From: Diplolepis rosae
Lineage: Eukaryota; Arthropoda; Insecta; Hymenoptera; Diplolepididae
Assembly: GCA_030998225.1 (NCBI GenBank)
Contig: JAPYXD010000456.1
Coordinates: forward strand, 60,778 to 124,777
DNA: 64,000 bases
Direction of reading: 5' to 3'
The notes beneath the pieces are model-generated. The model was not told the DNA's origin. It made no database searches and saw nothing but the letters and a program-made list of their open reading frames with translations. Made by a program: the position numbers and the translations under genes. Below, in pieces: positions 11,118 to 21,521 of this stretch (position 1 is its first letter; every line of letters begins with the position of its first letter).

Positions 11118-11962
11118 GTATGTCTCAGTGATCCCAGATCGTGGGAGCTGGCGGCCCCCACCACGCTCCCATGTGGGAGCACACACAATCAAGCGCGCCG
11201 TGTCGGTGTGTCCCCCACTTCCTCGCTTCGATTTCACGCTTTCGTCTGTTGAGCCAAGATCGAAAATTATGTTTCTGTCGACTTCGTGTCAAAGTGGCGC
11301 GAAGCAGACGACAAATTTAAAATCACCAAATTTATCATTTAGGATATTACCTTTCTTTCTTTGATATTTCCAAAAACATTCACTTAAAATGAATATCTAA
11401 ACATTTTATTTTAAATTTTAGGATGATTTAAAGACTCAAAAGATGATTTTCTATTAAAATTTAAACTCAATAAATTTTCAAAGTTTCAAAACAAAATATC
11501 AATTTCAATATTTTTTAGCTGTGCAAATCAAATAGTTCAATTAGAAAATTATGTAGAGAATATTATATATTAAGGAATGGTAAAATATGATATTGTAGTT
11601 TAAAAAATAAAATATTAAAATACTTAAGTAATACATAAATTATATCTAGTTATACACTCGAAATTATACGATAGAGTTTCTTCTTTGGTACGAGGCAAGA
11701 TTGAAAAAAATTTCATTCAAATAAAATACTCAGAAAACTTTTTAAAATACGTAATATTATTCACATATGAATTTTATTATAAAACTGTGAATAAAAGGTT
11801 TCAGTATTCAAAAAACCAAAATCACATCTAAATTTGCATACGAAATTACACTTTACGATTTCTCTTATATAAAATACAAATATTTATTTCAAATAAAATA
11901 GTTTTTAAAAAATTTTGTAGTACGTGAATCAACTATATCAATTAAAAAATTAAATGGAAAAT

Positions 11963-12077
11963 TGATTTCAAATTAATTAGGAGCAGTCGACCGGCAATCG
12001 AAAGACCTGGGCTCAAATTCCAGCACAGTCGAAAGCGTCTTTTTTTCCACAGAAAGATTTACAAATTCTTTAATATT
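11963..12077. mobile_element. Short retroposed insertion with tRNA-like segment
   Basis: 115 bases present in the left arm of the palindrome but absent from the right arm. They are flanked by a perfect 12-base duplication TAAATGGAAAAT (11,951-11,962 and 12,078-12,089). Inside, ACCTGGGCTCAAATTCCAGC resembles the T-arm/B-box of a tRNA. It may be a tRNA-derived SINE fragment or a retroposed tRNA half; the source tRNA is not identified. Confidence 0.55.
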
Positions 12078-12165
12078 TAAATGGAAAATATTTTTTTTTA
12101 AATAAGAAATTAAGGTTAAAAATCTACATTCCTAATTACATGGTGATAGTAGATGAAAATTCTAT

Positions 12166-13022
12166 ACGATGTTGTTGCTAATAATTGGCTTTAGGGTCCA
12201 GAAAGGATAACTCAGGAAGTCACATACTTTCAAACATTCCAAATCTAATTGGAGTCCTCATCAGTGATCTTTATTTCTAATATTTTAAAACAGTGGATAA
12301 AATATTACACATATGATCCCTATTTTGAATTAAACTTCAAAATGTAAAATATCGTGAGAAAATTTACATAAAATTGTACAGAAAACATTGGTAAATTATC
12401 TAAAAACTTCCTTAGGAATAAAAATAAATTTCTAGCACATAACTCTGATGTAAATCAACTAAAAAGTAGTATATATTTGTGTCTAAATGCTACTGATGAT
12501 ATAGATGTAAGTACATATGTAGTATAAAATTACAAAGGATTATTTATGAAAATTAGCTTAGAATTGCTAATACGAATTCTACACTGTTAGAATTTTCTAC
12601 CGCAATTTCCTAGAACATGTAAGTGGAGTTTTATTCAGCTACAGCCTCCCAAAATTTAGACAGAATTTCAGGAAATTCTGTTACTTTTTAGTAAATTTAT
12701 AAAAACAATTTTTTTTATTAAACTTCAGTTCCAAAGTGTTGAATATTCTGTATATGTTTACCTGGAAATACTGATACTTGTAACAGGAATAATTTTACGT
12801 TTTGGTAACTGAAGTTCAATGCACTCACATGCAACTGAAAATTCATCCACATGCAATTGAAACTCAGTTACAGTTACACAATTTTATGATAATTTTATAA
12901 AAGTTCTGTTACAGTTTGGTAGTTTTTAAGATACATTTTTTGAAAATTCAGTTGAGCTCTATAATATTAAGAAAACTTTGTTTTTATGTATATATAAAAC
13001 TTCAGTACATTTTTTCCAATTT
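12166..13022. other. Unmatched insertion in left arm of the hAT-like palindrome
   Basis: The flanking palindrome text (GGTGATAGTAGAT and GTTCTCATTTAACG) is contiguous in the opposite arm near 14,645-14,675, so these ~857 bases were inserted or lost asymmetrically. AT-rich, no coding frame and no clear termini. Confidence 0.5.
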
Positions 13023-13054
13023 CAAGTTCTCATTTAACGTTTTAGTGGCTTATA

Positions 13055-13402
13055 CACGGAGAAAAAAAAACTGTTGAATCAACAGATGTCATCTGCTGGA
13101 ATAAGGACAGTAGATTTTTTTTGTAATATTTACAGACTTTTCTGTTGGATTCACAGATTGTTTGTAAACTCAACAGATGAACCTGTAAAATCTACAGAAA
13201 TGTCTGTTAGAATTACGGATTTCTCTGTTTTCTTGAAATCTGCAATTCTAACAGACATGTCTGTAGATTTTACAGGTTCATCTGTTGAGTTTACAAACAA
13301 TCTGTGAATCCAACAGAAAAATCTGTAAATATTACCAAAAAAAACTGCTGTCCCTATTCCAGCAGATGACATCTGTTGATTCAACAGTTTTTTTTCTCCG
13401 TG
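13055..13402. mobile_element. Palindromic MITE with CACGGAGAAAAAAA ends
   Basis: A 348-bp nearly perfect palindrome flanked by TA (13,053-13,054 and 13,403-13,404). It is full of short TCTGTTGA/TCTGT motifs. It sits in the left arm of the hAT-like palindrome and is absent from the right arm, so it inserted later. The open frames read through it on both strands are mirror images of one another and not genes. Confidence 0.85.
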
Positions 13403-15591
13403 TATGATAGACTTTTTAATGAAAAAAGAAATGCTTTACACAAAGGCAAAATTTTCTAATTGATGCAGTTGATCAAATTTTCAAACCCAAAATATTTTTT
13501 AATTAATATATTGATTTAAGTCTTCAAATATTTATTGACTTTGAATTTTACTGAGAATTTTCCAAGAATTTCACATAATCTTAAAAATGTTTTTATTAGG
13601 CGAATATTTTTACAAATAGCAATAAAATTCCATAGTCAATAAATGTTTAAAATTTCAAGTTGAGGTATTGATTGTAAATTCAGTAGCTTTGTTAGTTAAC
13701 TATTTTAATCAGAAAATTCTTCATTTTCGTAGATTTTTCAATTTCTTAATTAAAAATTTATGCTTAGGCCACAAAAACGTGAGGTGAAAATTTTGAATCA
13801 CCAGTTACAATTTCTAGGCAACAGAAATTTTAATTCGATTGTGTAGGGTCCTAGCTGTTTGATAAAATCGATTAAAAATTTTGTAGATGTACAGGGGTTT
13901 GAACTCGCATTTGCTGCATATCAGCCAATCACCTTGATCATTCTAATACGATCGTTATTGAATACTATTAATTTACGGACATTATATTATTAGGACGACA
14001 TGTTTTTCCAAATTTCTGAAAAAAGATTATTTATACATTGCATTCAAAGAAATATTTTTCAGATTTGGCTACAATCTTGCATACAATGTTATTTATTATA
14101 TAATTAGAACTATTTTTTTTCGCATTCGTCTTATTGCATATTTTTGAAAAAATGGATCAGCACCTGATTACTGACAGGGCAAAACAGCTAGGGCCCTATC
14201 ACAATCGAATTAAATTTTCTGTTGCCTAGAAATTGTGGCTGATGATTCCAAATTTTCACCTCACGTTTTTGTGGCCTATGCATAAATTTTTAATTAAAAA
14301 GTTGAAAAAATCTACGAAAATGAAGAATTTTCTGATTAAAATAGTTAACTAACAAAGCTACTGAATTTACAATCAATACCTCAACTTGAAATTTTAAACA
14401 TTTATTGACTATGGAATTTTATTGATATTTGTAAAAATATTCGCCTAATAAAAACATTTTTAAGATTATTTGAAATTCTTGGAAAATTCCAAGTAAAATT
14501 TTAAGTTAATAAATCTTTGAAGCTTTAAATTAATATATTAATTAAAACATGTTTCGGTTTTACAAATTTGATCAACTGCATCAATTAGAAAATTTTGCTT
14601 ATGTGTTTGCTTTTTTTCATTGAAAAGTCTATGCATATAAGCCACTAAAACGTAAAATGAGAACATTTTTATCTACTATCACCATGTAATTAAGAAAGTA
14701 GATTTTTAACCTTAATTTCTTATTACTTATTTTTTTTAAATAAAATATTTTCCATTTAATTTTTTAAATGATATAGTTGATTCACGTACTACAAAATTTT
14801 TTAAAAACTATTTTATTTGAAATAAATATTTGTATTTTATATAAGAGAAATCGTAAAGTGTAATTTCGTATGCAAATTTAGATGTGATTTTGGTTTTTTG
14901 AATACTGAAACCTTTTATTCACAGTTTTATAATAAAATTCATATGTGAATAATATTACGTATTTTAAAAAGTTTTCTGAGTATTTTATTTGAATGAAATT
15001 TTTTTCAATCTTGCCTCATACCAAAGAAGAAACTCTATCGTATAATTTCGAGTGTATAACTAGATATAATTTATGTATTACTTAAGTATTTTAATATTTT
15101 ATTTTTTAAACTACAATATCATATTTTACCATTCCTTAATATATAATATTCTCTACATAATTTTCTAATTGAACTATTTGATTTGCATAGCTAAAAAATA
15201 TTGAAATTGATATTTTGTTTTGAAACTTTGAAAATTTATTGAGTTTAAATTTTAATAGAAAATCATCTTTTGAGTCTTTAAATCATCCTAAAATTTAAAA
15301 TAAAATGTTTAGATATTCATTTTAAGTGAATGTTTTTGGAAATATCAAAGAAAGAAAGGTAATATCCTAAATGATAAATTTGGTGATTTTAAATTTGTCG
15401 TCTGCTTCGCACCACTTTGACACGAAGTCGACAGAAACATAATTTTCGATCTTGGCTCAACAGACGAAAGCGTGAAATCGAAGCGAGGAAGTGGGGGACA
15501 CACCGACACGGCGCGCTTGATTGTGTGTGCTCCCACATGGGAGCGTGGTGGGGGCCGCCAGCTCCCACGATCTGGGATCACTGGTATGTCT

Positions 15592-15668
15592 AGACCCGTC
15601 CTAGGAGAGTCCTGTACAACGTCTATAAAAGATTTAGCCATTTTTCCTCTTCACCAAGAAAAAAAAAA
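15592..15668 (+). other. LINE 3' end with A-run
   Basis: Continuation of the LINE 3' untranslated region after the hAT-like insertion; ends in an A-run directly before the right target duplication at 15,669-15,682. Confidence 0.75.
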
Positions 15669-15682
15669 GTGATTCTGTTTCA

Positions 15683-15960
15683 CAGAGTTGGCAATTTGTT
15701 TTTAATAATTCCTCTTTTACTATTGCGTGCCAATAATTTTTAAGTTCGTAATTGAAGCGAAAAGGGATATGTAACTGTACATAGCATGATTCGCAAATTT
15801 TAAATGTTTTAATTTTGTGAACGTATATTTTGATTACTTCTGGTAATAAAGAAATACATGAACAATTTAAGAGGATTTGATAAGATCTAGGATAATCTTG
15901 TGGGCAAATGCCATCAATATATTTTGGAAAATCTGATGAAGTGTTTTCACTTATTGGGGT
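15683..15960 (-). pseudogene. N-terminal part of Cys-rich accessory ORF (DGICPQDYP)
   Basis: Minus-strand reading from an ATG at 15,960. It has DGICPQDYP, then a C-x2-C (CESC) and another C-x2-C (CQLC) before the LINE cuts it. The intact homologue at 47,185-47,592 shares DG-x-CPQDYP and the Cys spacing, suggesting a small zinc-binding protein. The splice acceptor found upstream of the homologue is degraded here (ACAATA instead of ACAG). Function unknown. Confidence 0.65.
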
Positions 15961-15984
15961 CATTATTGTATAAAATGTGACTTC

Positions 15985-16297
15985 GTAGGTTTGCAATGAT
16001 TCCTCTTTTTTTTAAATTTTTATAATTTTGTTCAATTTCTATTTTTTCAAAAGTGTATTTAATGTAAACAATCGTTAATTTGAAGCAGTTTAATTATTTA
16101 ATCAACCAATGTAATTATTTAACTAATTTAGAAATATTTTAATATTTTGAATGAAGGAGGTGTATAGGTTTATTATTTTCTAAGAAGGTTATAAATAATT
16201 ATAAAAGTAACAGTTTTAATGAAATCTCAAAATTTATTAAATAGGCAGAAGAAAAAACCTTTTCTGATATTAATAGGAGTTATAATATAATCATTCA
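15985..16297. other. AT-rich spacer
   Basis: Between the relic Cys-rich ORF and the end of the BEN-domain gene. It should contain that gene's 3' untranslated region and polyadenylation signal; no other feature seen. Confidence 0.4.
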
Positions 16298-19200
16298 TCA
16301 TTCATTTTGATTTTCATTGAAGTCAATTTCTTCTTCCTCTTCAACTCCTTGTCCGCCCACAATTGTATTTTCTTCTTCAACTCCTTCTTCGTTTTCGCTT
16401 TCGCTTCCAACATGGTTTTCGCCTTTCATTTTTGCCACGTTGCCTTCAACTTCTGATTTGCGTTCATCTTCTTTATAGCTGTCACTATCGGCATGAAGAA
16501 TAATTTCATCTTCCGTTTCTTCCCCTTCTTTGTCTTCTTTTTCCGCTTCTTCCTTTTCTTCTTCCGCTTCTTTCTCTTCATTTTCCTCTTCTTCCTCTTC
16601 ATTTGTCGCTTCTTCCTCTTCATTTTCCGCTTCTTCCCCATATCTGTTCGTAGAGTCTCCAAGTCGTTTTTCTGCAGCTTTTCGGTCTTTTCTTTTAAGA
16701 TCAGATATCTTTGATCTAATATATGTACGAACTTTGTCTAGTTCTTCATCGACAATTATGTCATCGACTTTAAGCTTTTCACTTAAGTAGTATTTGAAAA
16801 TATCTAAAAAGAAATGTCAATTATTGAAGAAATATATATAAACGTTAAGGCCATGGATCAATCGTACCACGTGACTAAATTATATATTTATTCGTTCATG
16901 TAACATAACTTTTTGAATTTACAATGTATCTTTCTGATAATTTGGGAAACGTAACAAAAAATAATAAAGCATGTCTGTTAACTTCTTTTTAGCAAAAATT
17001 TTGAACAAAATTCGAAAACTTATCGACAATTACAGTTCACTGTAAAATTTTTTGCAAAATTTTCACTCATACAAAGTTGACAGACGTTCTCTATCATGTT
17101 CTGTAGTATTTTCCAAATTTTCAGGAAGATATTTTGTAAAAGAAAAAAGTTGTCTTACACGAACTTTTACAGGAATTTGCTCACGTGATCTGGTTGATCC
17201 ATGGCCTTAATAAGAAAAATATATTGCAAGAAGAATTTTTGTACGCATACTACAAACCTTTTAAGCACAAAATCTTTTCATTGTCCAATTTATATTGCGG
17301 TTTTGTCAACGCCTTATTACGATTAGACCCTTTTCCAGTAATCATAGCATTCTTTAACGTGTATTGTATCCAAATATGGCTACCGCTAAGTTTTTAACAA
17401 TTTGCGCGTAAGTCTTGACATGATCTACGCTACATTTGAAATTGTCATATCCCATCCACTTATCCCTGCCAATGCAAATCTAAAAGGGAAATGAAAAAAT
17501 AAGTAATAAGTATAAAACCATCACAAATTATTTCTGAAAATTTTGTACTACTTTCGGGTTTATTCAACAATGTAAATTTTTTGGGAATAACGCGAAATCA
17601 AATGAACGCTTGGGTCACAAATTTGGGCCCCCGTGAATATAAAAATTTATTATAAAAATTTCTGAAATTATCATGCAAGTGAAGTTATTCAGAGGGAATG
17701 AAAAGAATTTTTCTTACTACCCTAGTCGAAAGTACGTGGTTTCGGCACCAATTTCACGGCAGAAAGTCTAACTTTCATGCATTGGTCAAGCTATATGCGC
17801 GCCCTCTATAATAGCGGGAGTAAAAACGTAAATAACCTCAAGCGTCAAAATTTGTCCGCTCTCTGCTATTGTTTATTAGTGGCAATGAGTGAATATTATT
17901 TAGAATGTAATAGTAGTGACAGAAGTGTAACAAAAATAAAAATAAAAAAATGAATGATATATCATCTGATGAATCGACAGATGAAGAAGACATTAATAAA
18001 AACTTTGAAACTGAAGCTCAATTAATAGTAGAAACTGACACCTTACCCAAAAAGTCCGTTGACAGATACATGCTAGTCTATGATAATTTCCAAAAATAGA
18101 AACAAGGAAGTAGAAATCTAAACCTTAATTCATAGGTTTATTTGATGCCTGCCCCCTCGACCAGCAGCACTCGCTCCGCTCGTGCCGCAAATGTCGGGGC
18201 AGGCATCAATATATTCCAATGGACACATGCAATTGTTTTCCTACTTTCGACCGGGTAGCAAGAAAAATAGTATACACTACATGGGCAGAAATTTGAGAGC
18301 CCTGAACTGCGTGCCATGATGCCCTTGGCTTCGCCTCGGGCATTATGGCGCGCAGTGCAGGAATCTCAACTTTCTGCCCTTGTTATGTAATATACTATTT
18401 ACCAATCTTCCAGTATCATAAAGTTCTGCAGGTTTTCTCGCCGAATCGTCAGCTTTCTCTTTTCCTTTTTCAACCGTCAGTTCTGTTGTGAGCACTCTAA
18501 AACAATATAATTATATTTATCATCATGATGTACTTAATAGTTGTAAATGATCAAAAATTTATGTATGATATAAACCTTAATATATATAACCTTTTACTGT
18601 GTCCAGGTGCTCTATCGCTACTCTTTGCAGTTCCCTGTTTAAAGACCTTAATTCTTCCAATTCTTTCTCTTTTCTGATAATCATGATCTTTCTTCCTTCC
18701 AATAATCTGTTACTTTCCTCCAGCTCTTTTAAATCTCCTCTGCAGGCCGCATAATCCTGATTTTTTTTTGTCAAAGAAGATATTTTGTCTTGTAAAATCT
18801 TTTTTTCTTCCATGCATATATTATTCTGAAAAATTAAATAATTTTTCCACGGTGGAAAAACAAAGGAGTTATAATTTTCAGAAATTGCGGGAAATGATAA
18901 GAGGCCAAAATTTCAAGTTTCTTGTACACTCACACACATAGGAATTTGTGGTTGAACGTCAATGACAGTTGTCTGTGAGGAAGAGGATTCCTTGCTATTT
19001 ATTTTGAAATTCGCAGCTAATGGTAAGGAATTGTCCGCCTTTTTTTTTTCTTTGGTTGAGTTAGTAGTGTTTCGGGCTTCTTGAAATGTTGCATGTCCTT
19101 TGCCTTTTCCAACTATGACGAAATATTTCAATGATTCAAGTACTCAACAAACACAATGTGAAAGAAAATCTATGTTTGAATAAGAATTTCTTATTAAACT

Positions 19201-19720
19201 GAAAAATTTTCATACATGAAACTGTAATATATAATTATAAAATTTGTTGCAAGCATATTATGACGTGGTTTTTGAAACGCGCAGAAAATAAATTCAAATT
19301 CAAAATTAGCAGGGTTGAGCAGATTCAAAATATTGATTATATCATTAGCTTAGTAAATTAAAATTTATTAAACTATCAAAATTAAGAATTCTAAAAATAT
19401 TAGATCATAATTATTTCGGATTTTAAAATATAAAAGGTTAAAGAAAATTAAAAGGTTACAATATGTAGAAAAATGAATTAATTTTATAAATGTCAGAGAA
19501 AGCATATTACGCATCTTACCCCTAAATTAGTAGTATCAGTGTTGTCACAAAAGATATTGTAATCAGAGTCGTCGTTCTCAATACCCAGGAAAAAAAAACC
19601 GATAGAACGCGCGTCTCTTCGAATTGTGTATCTGTCATTTGCATATTCAGGAAATAAAAATTCAATCGGATGGTAACACTTGGAATCTGCCATTTGTGCG
19701 CAATGTTTTAAATCTGCCAT
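16298..19720 (-). CDS. BEN-domain protein with coiled coil and acidic tail, six exons
   Basis: Minus-strand exons by splice consensus: 19,720-19,520; 19,112-18,934; 18,825-18,591; 18,494-18,403; 17,479-17,258; 16,803-16,298. Exon 3 is a coiled coil (KEKELEELRSLNRELQ). Exons 4-6 build a BEN domain, a DNA/protein-interaction fold of chromatin and transcription factors, with VKNLAVAIFG and ITGKGSNR. The tail is Glu-rich. Phases agree across exons 2-3, 3-4, 4-5 and 5-6, except that exon 5 appears one base short near 17,358 (frameshift or assembly error). The exon 1-2 join is out of phase, so an exon is missing or the first acceptor is wrong. Two MITE-type elements sit in introns. It lies between two relic pieces of the retroelement and in the same orientation. 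Probably a host gene or degenerate duplicate; the function is inferred from the domain only. Confidence 0.65.
16849..17206. mobile_element. MITE with TTAA flanks, in BEN-gene intron
   Basis: 358 bp. Inverted ends GGCCATGGATCAA / TTGATCCATGGCC continue into ACCACGTGA / TCACGTGA. TTAA occurs on both sides (16,845-16,848 and 17,207-17,210). TTAA duplication suggests a piggyBac-like target preference, although the termini are not the usual CCC type. It lies in the last intron of the BEN gene. Confidence 0.75.
17717..18258 (+). mobile_element. Non-autonomous element with CTACCC...GTCGAAAGTA inverted ends
   Basis: The left end CTACCCTAGTCGAAAGTACG and right end (complement of CTACCCGGTCGAAAGTAGG) are inverted and about 540 bp apart. 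No clear target duplication was seen. The interior carries a short plus-strand start exon (17,950-18,099) and a small hairpin around the GCCTGCCCC/GGGGCAGGC pair (18,144-18,209). It is inserted in an intron of the BEN gene, opposite to its transcription. Confidence 0.55.
17950..18099 (+). pseudogene. Start fragment of a putative recombinase-type transposon protein
   Basis: A 49-codon frame from an ATG preceded by AAAAAAA. It is acidic and Ser-rich at first and ends LPKKSVDRYMLVYDNFQK. That ending resembles the start of a multicopy insect protein family with an N-terminal core-binding domain of tyrosine-recombinase type. It stops at 18,097, where the family would continue. It looks like a captured first exon of an autonomous relative; this is pattern memory without a search. 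Confidence 0.35.
18266..18401. repeat. Imperfect hairpin directly beside a BEN-gene splice donor
   Basis: AAATAGTATACACTACATGGGCAGAAA pairs with TTTCTGCCCTTGTTATGTAATATACTATTT; the inner part, around CTGCGTGCCATGATGCCC/GGGCATTATGGCGCGCAG, also pairs. Its right end overlaps the donor after exon 4 (18,403), so the donor's GTAAATAG bases may come from the repeat. Confidence 0.65.
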
Positions 19721-19890
19721 TCGACATTGGTTAAATCGTTAAGTGAATAGGGTTGAATAAGACTGATTAACCTCAAATAATTTCTAATGGCAATGTACGA
19801 TTCATTGATGTTCGCATGAATCGGTTGAAATTCCAAATGAAATGGAAGTCTTAAAAGGTCACTCTGAATAAGAGAAATACAATAAAAACA
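19721..19890. promoter_or_regulatory. Likely 5' region of the BEN gene
   Basis: Upstream of the BEN-gene ATG (minus strand). No TATA box is distinctive against the AT-rich background; assigned by position only. Confidence 0.25.
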
Positions 19891-20166
19891 GAATACGAAT
19901 TGTATTGTAAACGATTGTTCACTTTAAATACATTATTTTCTATCGGAAATATTGGTTTTCAATCTGTTAATGCTGAAATTCCAGTAACAGATACGCAATT
20001 TAGAACACCTCAAAGCCCATGCAAATTTAACGCAAGTGAATGGTTTTTTGTTTCCTGGGTAGTCCTTGGTATAGGTTGGGTATCCATGTTAATGTTTTTC
20101 CTCAAAGAAAATAAAATTAAAATTGTTAATTTATTATATGTATTTAATTTTTTGATTTTTATTTAA
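19891..20166 (+). CDS. Unrecognised exon-like frame with one membrane segment
   Basis: An open plus-strand frame without an ATG near its start. It encodes about 90 residues including a hydrophobic helix (WFFVSWVVLGIGWVSMLMFFL) followed by Lys-rich residues and a second hydrophobic end. A CAG ahead of it could be a splice acceptor, so it may be the last exon of a membrane protein. I do not recognise the family. Its neighbours are all on the opposite strand. Confidence 0.25.
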   Translation, partial: EYELYCKRLFTLNTLFSIGNIGFQSVNAEIPVTDTQFRTPQSPCKFNASEWFFVSWVVLGIGWVSMLMFFLKENKIKIVNLLYVFNFLIFI

Positions 20167-20343
20167 GGTTGTTATTATTATTTTATGTTGTCTTACGAGT
20201 GAGTGATTTTAAGGCTTTTATTGAGGCTGACATTTTTGCTGATAAACACCGTATCTTAAATTGCCAATTTTGCAAATTGCTATGCAATTAAATTTTCTGT
20301 TCGAAATTTTTGTTTTGATGTATGAGTACATTGGTTTTTCCAT

Positions 20344-20691
20344 TTAATACAAAATGCAATGTTTTTCTAGTTGCATAGGTATTATGTTTGTATAATCTTC
20401 GTATTTACTTTCTGGAATACGTCCATCCGTTACTAGGTAATAAAGGGTTTGTGCTGCGTTTTGTTTTGCTATATCTGTTTGATCTGAAGTGGTTATTATT
20501 GTATAATTTTCATATTCGATTGCTACAGTATAGTAGACGGCACCTCTTATTATATGACTAATGGTAGTGTTAAAGTGTGGAAGCATGTTATTATTTGTTT
20601 GTTTTATATATTCATATAGATATTCAATAGGTTTCTTGTTTCCTTTGGCTATTTCTTTTTGCGGATCATTTTGTATGGTTGTTTCTAGCAA
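20344..20691 (-). pseudogene. Relic dsRBD accessory ORF (first dsRBD only)
   Basis: The segment KPIEYLYEYIKQTNNN, a run of strands, then DIAKQNAAQTLYYLV matches the first dsRBD of the ORF at 48,954-49,685. It follows the env relic as in the younger copy. The second dsRBD and the half zinc knuckle are missing and no in-frame ATG is evident, so it is truncated. Confidence 0.6.
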
Positions 20692-20727
20692 GTAACAGTT
20701 GTTATTGACACTTTATGACGTTAATTA

Positions 20728-21519
20728 TTACAAACGGATAGGATAGGTTGATGGTTCTTCAATATTATTCAGTTGGGCGTGAGGATAAATGTTTGCTTCA
20801 GTATGAGTGCGTATATTACCTGTATGGTTGAGTTCTGTGTACAGTGGCGTTTGTACTCCTTGTTGGGGGGTTGAAGGGTTTCCTTTTTGTAACTCCAATG
20901 CTGGTTCTCTCACTTGTTCCGTGTTTGTTCCAGGTTTTCCTATATGCAATAAAAGATTAGCTACTGAATCCCAAAGTGCACCAAGAAGATGGATTCACCA
21001 TCCAAATACACTATGTAGGGCATATCCATGTATGATCGTGTCTGCTATTAGCTAATTCCTCTAATTATTATTATTATTCCTATAAATCCTGCACTTGCTG
21101 CACCAAAATTTGTAAATAATGTCCAGAATCTTCCCCAAGCTGTATCAGCTATTTTAATTAAGGTTTCTTCATCTAAGAGGTTAATAAGGATATTTTATGC
21201 TTCATATTTGAATGTCCTAGGATTTCTCGTGCTAGTGAGTTTAACGCGTTTGGTTTTTCTGCTGGAAACATGATATGATCTCTTCATTTGGCTAGATCTG
21301 CTTGTGATTCAGTTGGTTTTGGAGATAATTTATACCAAACGTCGTTTAAATAATACATTGATGGTAGGAAAATATTACAACTTGTTTCCGTTCCTTTTCC
21401 TATTATTATGTGTGTACGAGGGGTAAGAAATAGTGTTTCATTTCCTTTATGAATTGGAAGGTGAAAAAAACATTGATCAGTTTGTCTGAATTTCTCTTCG
21501 ATGGGAATGCATTTAACTA
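20728..21519 (-). pseudogene. Relic envelope glycoprotein, C-terminal part
   Basis: Minus-strand fragments match the end of the env gene at 49,697-50,500: the membrane-proximal stretch with a His-Gly-Tyr-Ala-like motif, the Trp-Asp-Ser-Val helix (about 20,945-21,180), and a Thr/Pro/Asn-rich tail ending YPIRL. Several frameshifts and stops separate them. Its upstream part lies beyond the foldback that ends at 24,086. Confidence 0.7.
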
Positions 21520-21521
21520 TA

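Larger units (their letters stand above)
11126..15583. mobile_element. hAT-like 4.5-kb foldback (giant palindromic) transposon
   Basis: The termini are inverted: CAGTGATCCCAGATCGTGGG at 11,126 and its complement ending at 15,583. A perfect 8-bp duplication, GTATGTCT, flanks it (11,118-11,125 and 15,584-15,591). An 8-bp duplication and CAG-type ends are hallmarks of hAT transposons. The whole element is one long palindrome (outer arms about 11,126-12,165 and 14,660-15,583; inner arms about 13,020-13,740 and 14,290-14,665). Insertions in the left arm only account for the asymmetry. No transposase frame is visible, so it is non-autonomous. Confidence 0.85.
7790..15668 (+). mobile_element. R1-like non-LTR retrotransposon (LINE), defective, with a nested transposon
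   Basis: Markedly more GC-rich than its surroundings. It has a 5' leader, an ORF1 (gag-like) remnant, an endonuclease remnant, a C-terminal RT-protein remnant and a 3' A-run (15,657-15,668). A 14-base target duplication flanks it. After removing the hAT-like insertion (11,126-15,583 plus 8 bases) it is about 3.4 kb, shorter than autonomous R1-clade elements because the reverse-transcriptase core is missing. It landed in the Cys-rich ORF of a relic retrovirus-like element. Confidence 0.8.

Noticed and set aside
13074..13384. Two similar 77-codon frames on opposite strands
   Set aside because: They read the two halves of a palindromic MITE and mirror each other.
11126..15640. Open frames on opposite strands near 11.0-11.4 and 15.3-15.7 kb sharing a sequence
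   Set aside because: They are the mirrored arms of the hAT-like palindrome plus LINE 3' region and not a duplicated gene.
16426..16790. Lys-rich minus-strand frame and Ser/Phe-rich plus-strand frames
   Set aside because: They are shifted readings of the GAA/GAG-rich acidic tail exon of the BEN gene.
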